A stretch of DNA of 64,000 nt, taken from the NCBI RefSeq assembly GCF_900114915.1, contig NZ_FOUS01000007.1, forward strand, positions 372,001-436,000, written 5' to 3'. Positions 59,359 through 64,000 of this stretch are shown one piece after another. How positions within the stretch are numbered: the first letter of the stretch is position 1; the number at the start of each line of letters is the position of its first letter. Origin of the DNA: Bradyrhizobium sp. Rc3b. GTDB lineage: Bacteria; Pseudomonadota; Alphaproteobacteria; Rhizobiales; Xanthobacteraceae. The position numbers and the translations under genes were made by a program. The notes under the pieces were generated by a model that had not been told where the DNA came from, made no database searches, and worked only from the letters and a program-made list of their open reading frames with translations.

Positions 59359-59691
59359 CTATTTCTTTTCCATCACGCATTGCAGCGGATGCTGGTGCTT
59401 GCGGGCGAAATCCATCACCTGCGTCACCTTGGTCTCCGCGATCTCGTAAGTGAACACGCCGCACTCCCCGATGCCATGATGGTGGACGTGCAGCATGATC
59501 TTGGTCGCGGCCTCGATGTCCTTGTTGAAGAACTTCTCCAGCACGTGGACGACGAACTCCATCGGCGTGTAGTCGTCGTTCAGGATCAGCACGCGGTAGA
59601 GGTTCGGCCGTTTGGTCTTGGGCTTGACCTTGGTAATGACCGAAGTGTTCGGACCCGAGGGGTTGCCCGAACGGTTCTCGTCATTGCTCAT
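59359..59691 (-). CDS. clpS: ClpS, ClpA adaptor (N-recognin)
   Basis: 110 residues from the ATG at 59691; the ATG at 59751 would add 20 residues and cannot be excluded. YRVLILNDDYTPMEFVVHVL contains the N-degron pocket residues (ILNDD, TPM), followed by HVHHHGIGECGVFTYEIAETK. The N-terminal 30 residues are a flexible extension that inhibits ClpA on its own substrates. ClpS delivers N-end-rule proteins. clpS-clpA is the standard order, with 282 bp between (probably a clpA promoter; no gene seen). Confidence 0.94.
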   Translation of the reverse strand: MSNDENRSGNPSGPNTSVITKVKPKTKRPNLYRVLILNDDYTPMEFVVHVLEKFFNKDIEAATKIMLHVHHHGIGECGVFTYEIAETKVTQVMDFARKHQHPLQCVMEKK

Positions 59692-60174
59692 GCGAGGAGC
59701 GTAGGCAGCGGCTGGCGCGGACAGGTCGAGTCTGGAAGTCAATTGCGGCATGGCTCAGGCGTTCAAATTCCCCATGGAAGCGAATGGCAGTCGCCGCGCG
59801 ACCCCGCCCTTCGGAGCCTGGCGCAGGCGCGCCGCCTTGTTGGATCGCCGCTCCCGACAATCCGGTCCAAGCCGGATCGTTCGCCAGCAATATGGGCCTG
59901 CCCCCGGCCCGCCGCAAGCGTGCAAAGGTCCGGCCGATGCGGCCACAGCAGTCCCGATTCCCGGTCCGGGCGATCGGGAGCAAGGTTAAACAATCCGGAC
60001 CGATTTGACAAAAATTTCGCCCCCGCGCGTTTAGAACATGTTGACCAGGAACCCCGGCTGTTAACCCGGCTGCGGCGGTTTCACGCGGGTCGCTCCGGTT
60101 TTCTACGGTCCAATTTACCTGCCGTTCAATGGCGTGGCGCGAAATCGGGCAAAACACAGATTTCGGGGATTGTC
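59692..60174. other. 483-bp intergenic region between clpS and tadG
   Basis: Divergent promoters are expected here. On the plus strand TTGACA (60005-60010) with TTTAGA 19 bp later is a weak promoter candidate for the pilus-type gene; TCGGGGATTGTC is its ribosome site. Frames of 60-80 codons exist on both strands but none has gene-like composition. An N-terminal extension of the downstream gene into this region is not supported. Confidence 0.5.
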
Positions 60175-61536
60175 ATGTCTCGCCCGCCCCTCGTCAGCCG
60201 CCTTGGTCGACTATTCGCCCGCTTTGCAGCGGCCGAGCAAGGCAATATCGCCGTGATCTTCGCCATCGCGCTGGTCCCGGTGCTGAGCTTCGTCGGTGCC
60301 GCGATCGATTATAGCCGCGCCGCCCAGGCCCGCGCCTCCATGCAGTCGGCCCTCGACTCCACCGCGCTGATGCTCTCCAGGGACCTGTCGGCCGGCACGA
60401 TCACGACGTCGCAGATCAGCAGCAAGGCGCAAACCTATTTCAATGCCCTGTTCACCAACACCACGACCCTGCCATCGGTCACCGTTGGGGCCACTTATAC
60501 CGCAAGCACCAGCATCGGCTCGACTATCCAACTCACCGGAACCGGCACCTACACGACCAGCTTCATGAAGATCGCCGGCTTCCCGACACTCGGCATCGAC
60601 ACCACCTCCACCAGCGCCTGGGGCCTGACGCGCATGCGCGTGGCCCTGGTGCTCGACGTCACGGGATCGATGGCCGACGACGGTAAGATGCCGGCCATGC
60701 AGACGGCCGCGAAGAACCTGGTCGACCAGCTCAGCACGCTCGCCAAGACCAACGGCGACGTCTACATCTCGGTGGTTCCGTTTTCCAAGGACGTCAACGT
60801 CGGCAGCAGCAACTATGACAAATCCTGGATCGACTGGAGCGACTGGGAAGCGGTGAATGGCAGCTGCAGCGACAATTGGTACAAGCAACAGTCGGGCTGC
60901 GTCAGCGCGGGCAAGACGTGGACGCCGAAGAACCACAACAAATGGACGGGATGCGTCACCGACCGCGATCAGGACTACGACACCAAGAATACGACTCCGG
61001 TTATCAGCAACTCGTCGACGCTGTTCCCGGCGGAGCAGTATTCGTACTGCAATTCCAGCAATTCGGCCTACATCCAACCGATCATGCCGCTGAGCTACGA
61101 CTGGTCCGCGCTCAAGACGTTGATCGGCAATCTGGTCCCGACCGGCAACACCAACCAGGGCATCGGCCTCGCCTGGGGCTGGATGACGCTCTCGACCGGC
61201 GATCCCATGAACGCGCCGGCCAAGGACACCAACTACACCTACAAGGACGCGATCGTCCTGCTCTCCGACGGCATGAACACGCAGAACCGCTGGTACAGCG
61301 ACTCCTCGCAGATCGACGCGCGGGAGAAGAAGCTGTGCGACAATGCCAAGGCCCAGCCCAACAACATCACGATCTACACGGTGCAGGTGAACACCGGCAC
61401 TGATCCGACCTCGAGCGTGCTGCAATATTGCGCCAGCAGCGCCGACAAGTTCTATCTCGTCACGTCGGCCAGCCAGACCGTTTCGGTGTTCAAGGACATC
61501 GGCACCTCGCTGTCGAAGCTGCGTGTGGCGCGCTGA
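60175..61536 (+). CDS. TadG-like pilus-assembly protein with vWA domain
   Basis: 453 residues from the ATG at 60175. The N-terminal membrane helix is the TadE/TadG type: AAEQGNIAVIFAIALVPVLS followed by AAIDYSRA. A von Willebrand A domain begins at about 154 with the MIDAS motif LDVTGSMADD (Asp161), a large insertion with six cysteines and many Asn/Tyr/Ser, and LLSDGMNTQ near 362. TadG-like proteins are exported through the membrane and act at the cell surface. No tad/cpa cluster is adjacent, so it stands alone. Confidence 0.85.
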   Translation: MSRPPLVSRLGRLFARFAAAEQGNIAVIFAIALVPVLSFVGAAIDYSRAAQARASMQSALDSTALMLSRDLSAGTITTSQISSKAQTYFNALFTNTTTLPSVTVGATYTASTSIGSTIQLTGTGTYTTSFMKIAGFPTLGIDTTSTSAWGLTRMRVALVLDVTGSMADDGKMPAMQTAAKNLVDQLSTLAKTNGDVYISVVPFSKDVNVGSSNYDKSWIDWSDWEAVNGSCSDNWYKQQSGCVSAGKTWTPKNHNKWTGCVTDRDQDYDTKNTTPVISNSSTLFPAEQYSYCNSSNSAYIQPIMPLSYDWSALKTLIGNLVPTGNTNQGIGLAWGWMTLSTGDPMNAPAKDTNYTYKDAIVLLSDGMNTQNRWYSDSSQIDAREKKLCDNAKAQPNNITIYTVQVNTGTDPTSSVLQYCASSADKFYLVTSASQTVSVFKDIGTSLSKLRVAR

Positions 61537-61555
61537 CGGATCGAGCGCGTGCAAA

Positions 61556-61589
61556 CAAAAAGCCCGGCTGGTTCAGCCGGGCTTTTCGA
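61556..61589. terminator. Bidirectional rho-independent terminator
   Basis: Stem AGCCCGGCTG / CAGCCGGGCT with a 3-nt GTT loop, preceded by AAAA and followed by TTTTC. It lies between the convergent tadG-like and phasin genes. Confidence 0.92.
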
Positions 61590-61610
61590 TTCCAGGACGT
61601 CCTGAAAAAT

Positions 61611-61949
61611 TTACTGAGCCGCCGGGGTGAACTTCGACACGATGGTCTCGACCGGCTTGAACGCCTGCTTGGCGAGGTCGCTGTAGAGGCCGGCGATCTT
61701 CTGCGATTCCGCAACGAAGGTCTCGTAGGAGGAACGCGCGAAATCGGTCTGCGCTTCCATGGCCTTGTCCAGCGATTTCACGCCGGAAAGCTTCTCGACG
61801 AAGGACTTGGTGTCTTCGAACGACTTCTTCGTATAGTCGCCATAGGCGCTGGCGATCGCCTGGAGGCCGTGCTGCACCGAGGTCGCGGAGGCGACGTACT
61901 GCTCGAAGTGCTCTTTCCCGTAGTTCTGAAAGTCTTCAACCTTGAACAT
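61611..61949 (-). CDS. phaP: Phasin (PHB granule-associated protein)
   Basis: 112 residues from the ATG at 61949 (AAGGA 9 nt upstream). An all-helical phasin_2-like protein: MFKVEDFQNYGKEHFEQYV at the N-terminus, TSVQHGLQAIASAYGDYTKK, and LAKQAFKPVETIVSKFTPAA at the end. Phasins coat polyhydroxybutyrate granules in the cytosol and limit their size. The promoter carries two TGC-N3-GCA boxes that fit the PhaR repressor, which supports the phasin call. Confidence 0.9.
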   Translation of the reverse strand: MFKVEDFQNYGKEHFEQYVASATSVQHGLQAIASAYGDYTKKSFEDTKSFVEKLSGVKSLDKAMEAQTDFARSSYETFVAESQKIAGLYSDLAKQAFKPVETIVSKFTPAAQ

Positions 61950-62006
61950 TTCGGAATCCTTTTCCCTGGCTCTCGTCGGGAAGCCCCGGCTCCCTGACTC
62001 TGCCCA

Positions 62007-62034
62007 CAATTAGTGCAACGCACAAAAAAGTCAA
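62007..62034 (-). promoter_or_regulatory. Phasin promoter (sigma-70 type)
   Basis: On the minus strand TTGACT (62034-62029) and TAATTG (62012-62007) with 16-bp spacing, 58 bp before the phasin start. The spacer contains one of the two PhaR-like boxes, so repressor binding would block polymerase. Confidence 0.6.
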
Positions 62035-62055
62035 GAATCTTTGTGCGACGCACAA
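62014..62055. promoter_or_regulatory. Two PhaR-type boxes at the phasin promoter
   Basis: TGCAACGCACAA (62014-62025) and TGCGACGCACAA (62044-62055) are near-identical direct copies 30 bp apart, about three helical turns. The second lies in a perfect 15-bp palindrome, TTGTGCGACGCACAA (62041-62055). The form TGC-N3-GCA is that of known PhaR sites. One box is in the promoter spacer and one lies just upstream of the -35. Confidence 0.75.
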
Positions 62056-62059
62056 ATTT

Positions 62060-62338
62060 AGACTCACTTCGCGGAGATTCCCGGGGTTTCCCGCAAGGGT
62101 TCTTTAAGCATTTGGAAACCGCGGGCCCCTACCCTGATTCCCTGGACGTGTTCAGCTTCCGCAGACGGTCAAAAGCCGTTTGAGACCATCACCTTAGCCA
62201 GAATAGCGGTTCAGGCCCAACGTCCCCCGCGGCGAACACCAGCGGAGGGACAGCCTGAGCAGGTAATGATCCCGGGTCCAATGGGCACAATTTCGCCTCA
62301 CGAGCCGGTGATCAGTTGAGAAACGGGGACGGGGTTCC
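62060..62338. other. Intergenic region before the carboxypeptidase gene
   Basis: This is the rest of the 389-bp gap between the divergent phasin and carboxypeptidase genes. I see no gene and no clear hairpin. GGGGACGGGG just before 62339 is the ribosome site of the next gene. Short frames on the minus strand overlapping this part are antisense to that gene. Confidence 0.5.
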
Positions 62339-64000
62339 ATGCTTCGTAAAAACTTGTCTTCCTCGCGCTTGGCGCGGGTTGGCGTTTTCGGGCTTCTTAC
62401 GGTCACCACCGCGGTCATCTTCACCACCGATGCCGCCGAGGCGCGGCGTCATCGCCGCCATTACGCGCACCACCGGGTGCAGCGCGATGTGTCCGAGAGC
62501 TCCAGCCCGAAATTCGCGTCCATCATCGTCGACGGCAATTCCGGCGCGGTGCTTCAGTCGAACGCCCCGGACGGCATCCGTCACCCCGCCTCGCTCACCA
62601 AGATCATGACGCTCTATCTGCTGTTCGAGCGTCTCGAGTCCGGCAAGATGAAGCTCGACACCGAGATGCCGGTGTCCCAGCACGCCGCCGATCAGGATCC
62701 GACCAAGCTGAATTTGCGTGCCGGCCAGACCATCCGCGTCGAGGACGCGATCAAGGGTCTCGTCACCCGCTCCGCCAACGACGCCGCGGTGGTGATCGCG
62801 GAAGCGATCGCCGGCGACGAGGACGACTTCGCCCAGATGATGACGCGCAAGGCGCGCTCGCTCGGCATGTCCAAGACGGTGTACCGCAACGCCAACGGCC
62901 TTCCCAACGACGAGCAGGTCACGACCGCGCGCGACCAGGCTACGCTCGGCCGCGCCATCCAGGAGCGCTTCCCGCGCTACTATCGCTATTTCGCGACCGC
63001 GACCTTCAACTGGCGCGGACAGTCGATCCGCAACCACAATCACCTGCTCGGCAATGTCGAGGGCGTTGACGGCATCAAGACCGGCTACACCCGCGCCTCC
63101 GGCTTCAATCTCGTGACCTCGATGCGCCGCGGCAACCGTCATTTGATCGGTGTCGTGCTCGGCGGCCGCAGCGGCGGCTCGCGCGATGCGATCATGCGCA
63201 ACCTGCTCGCGGAGAATCTTGAGAAGGGCGCGACCACCCACACCGTCGCCGCGGTCACGGAGCGCAACGGCGCTGACGCCAGCACCGAGGTCGCCGATGC
63301 GTCGCCTATCCCGGCCCGCGCTGTTCCGCAAGTTCAGGCCGCTTCTGCCCCTGCTCCTGAAGCCGCTCCGTCGCGTCTGGCCGCACGCCTGTCGACGCTC
63401 GCGGCTGCGACTGCCGCGGTGCCGCCGACGCAGCCCAGGTCCGAAGCCAAGCCTGAAGTTCGGCCGACGGAATCCAAGATCGAGCCGGCGCCGCTCACCA
63501 ATGGCGTGATCTCGAGCCAGCCGCTCTCGATCATCCCCGGCTCGTCCGAGCCGATGAAGCCGGTTCGGGTCAAGACGGTTCAGGTCAAGGCCGGCGCCGT
63601 GAAAGTCGCCTCCGCTGCCCCTGCTCAGGTCGCACCGCCGGTCACCAACGCCATTTCGTCCCGTTCCGACGTCGCGGAAACCTCCACCGCCGTCGTCGCC
63701 CGGGCCGATCTCATCAACAAGCCCGAGGTCGTCAGCCAGCCGGAAGCGCCGAAGGCCGAGGTGGCGCGCACCGAGCTGCCGCGGCAGCCGGCGGGCTTCG
63801 GCACCGGCAACGGCATCCTCGGGGTGCTGCCGGCCGCAACGGCTGCCGCGCCCACCCCGGCCGCTCCGAAGCTCGCCTCCGCCGATCCGATGCCGGTCCA
63901 GATGAGCGCCACCACCAAGCCGGTCGTCACCCACAGCGGCTGGATCGTCCAGGTCGGCGCGCTCGAGAGCGAGAACGAAGCCCAGCAGCGCATCGACGCC
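62339..64000 (+). CDS. D-alanyl-D-alanine carboxypeptidase (DacA type) with SPOR domain, 3' end missing
   Basis: At least 554 residues, open at the right edge. A signal segment (VGVFGLLTVTTAVIFTTDAAEA) is followed by a His/Arg-rich stretch and the penicillin-binding domain of peptidase family S11: SLTK (Ser85, Lys88), SAN (145-147) and KTG (247-249). A long Pro/Ala/Val-rich linker from about 320 leads to the beginning of a SPOR-like domain (SGWIVQVGALESENEAQQRI) at the edge. It trims the terminal D-Ala of peptidoglycan stem peptides in the periplasm. The stop lies outside the window. Confidence 0.92.
   Translation, partial: MLRKNLSSSRLARVGVFGLLTVTTAVIFTTDAAEARRHRRHYAHHRVQRDVSESSSPKFASIIVDGNSGAVLQSNAPDGIRHPASLTKIMTLYLLFERLESGKMKLDTEMPVSQHAADQDPTKLNLRAGQTIRVEDAIKGLVTRSANDAAVVIAEAIAGDEDDFAQMMTRKARSLGMSKTVYRNANGLPNDEQVTTARDQATLGRAIQERFPRYYRYFATATFNWRGQSIRNHNHLLGNVEGVDGIKTGYTRASGFNLVTSMRRGNRHLIGVVLGGRSGGSRDAIMRNLLAENLEKGATTHTVAAVTERNGADASTEVADASPIPARAVPQVQAASAPAPEAAPSRLAARLSTLAAATAAVPPTQPRSEAKPEVRPTESKIEPAPLTNGVISSQPLSIIPGSSEPMKPVRVKTVQVKAGAVKVASAAPAQVAPPVTNAISSRSDVAETSTAVVARADLINKPEVVSQPEAPKAEVARTELPRQPAGFGTGNGILGVLPAATAAAPTPAAPKLASADPMPVQMSATTKPVVTHSGWIVQVGALESENEAQQRIDA

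Noticed and set aside
59236..60174. 313-codon N-terminal extension of the TadG-like gene
   Set aside because: It would run antisense through clpS and has no ribosome site; the ATG at 60175 gives the normal TadE/TadG start.
1..64000. CRISPR arrays, tRNA or rRNA genes, prophage and IS elements
   Set aside because: No regularly spaced direct repeats, no tRNA-like or rRNA-like stretch, and no transposase, integrase or structural phage motif was seen in reading the window. The dispersed repeats are isolated palindromes without spacers.

Overview
The window is high-GC alphaproteobacterial DNA, most probably a chromosomal stretch of a Bradyrhizobium-type rhizobium. The reasons are the GC-rich codon use, short dispersed palindromic repeats of rhizobial type in the intergenic spaces, and typical rhizobial markers: an EipB/DUF1849 envelope protein, DUF3572, DUF983, the divK-pleD pair, and a phasin under PhaR-like boxes. 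No rRNA, tRNA, CRISPR array, IS element or phage genes are visible. Nearly all of the sequence is coding. The genes are mostly housekeeping or ordinary accessory metabolism, with several small inserted modules.

Layout. 1-12 kb: the start of gatC, two nitronate monooxygenase paralogues divergent from a LysR regulator, a secreted cyclase-family protein, a large trypsin-like protease/NUC-nuclease fusion, ruvX, an AEC permease, a CPBP membrane protease, an AidB-type acyl-CoA dehydrogenase and a VanX-type dipeptidase. 12-28 kb: the backbone pyrB-pyrC'-plsY, dprA, topA, rnr. It is interrupted by a patatin, an amidase, and a redox module of two HxlR regulators, an azoreductase, an SDR and a flavodoxin-like protein. 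The PyrC-like protein has lost metal-ligand histidines and is predicted to be non-catalytic. 28-41 kb: DUF983, Nudix, a metallophosphoesterase, a flavin monooxygenase, ribosomal protein L33, a Cys-rich secreted protein between two repeat copies, an MFS/TetR pair with a clear operator, the cell-cycle regulators DivK and PleD, and DUF3572-DinB. 41-50 kb: an ACT-domain protein, two RidA-like proteins, EipB, GDPD, a FemAB-like protein, HIT, AzlC-AzlD-TrmO, a SPOR-tailed lytic transglycosylase and a HAD phosphatase. 49.7-53 kb: an aldoxime dehydratase-nitrilase operon divergent from an AraC regulator, a complete aldoxime-to-nitrile-to-acid route. 53-64 kb: an aldo/keto reductase, a DHA2 exporter, a lipoprotein, ClpS-ClpA, a TadG-like vWA protein, the phasin, and a D-Ala-D-Ala carboxypeptidase that runs off the end.

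Cell-envelope functions recur (VanX-type dipeptidase, EipB, FemAB-like, lytic transglycosylase, DacA, PlsY, GDPD). Local regulation is often readable: LysR, HxlR (twice), TetR and AraC genes are each divergent from their likely targets, and three or four have visible dyads. I see no clearly new multi-gene system. The strongest leads are the protease-nuclease fusion, the degenerate PyrC', the two single-gene segments lying between direct repeat copies, and the PhaR-box arrangement at the phasin promoter.
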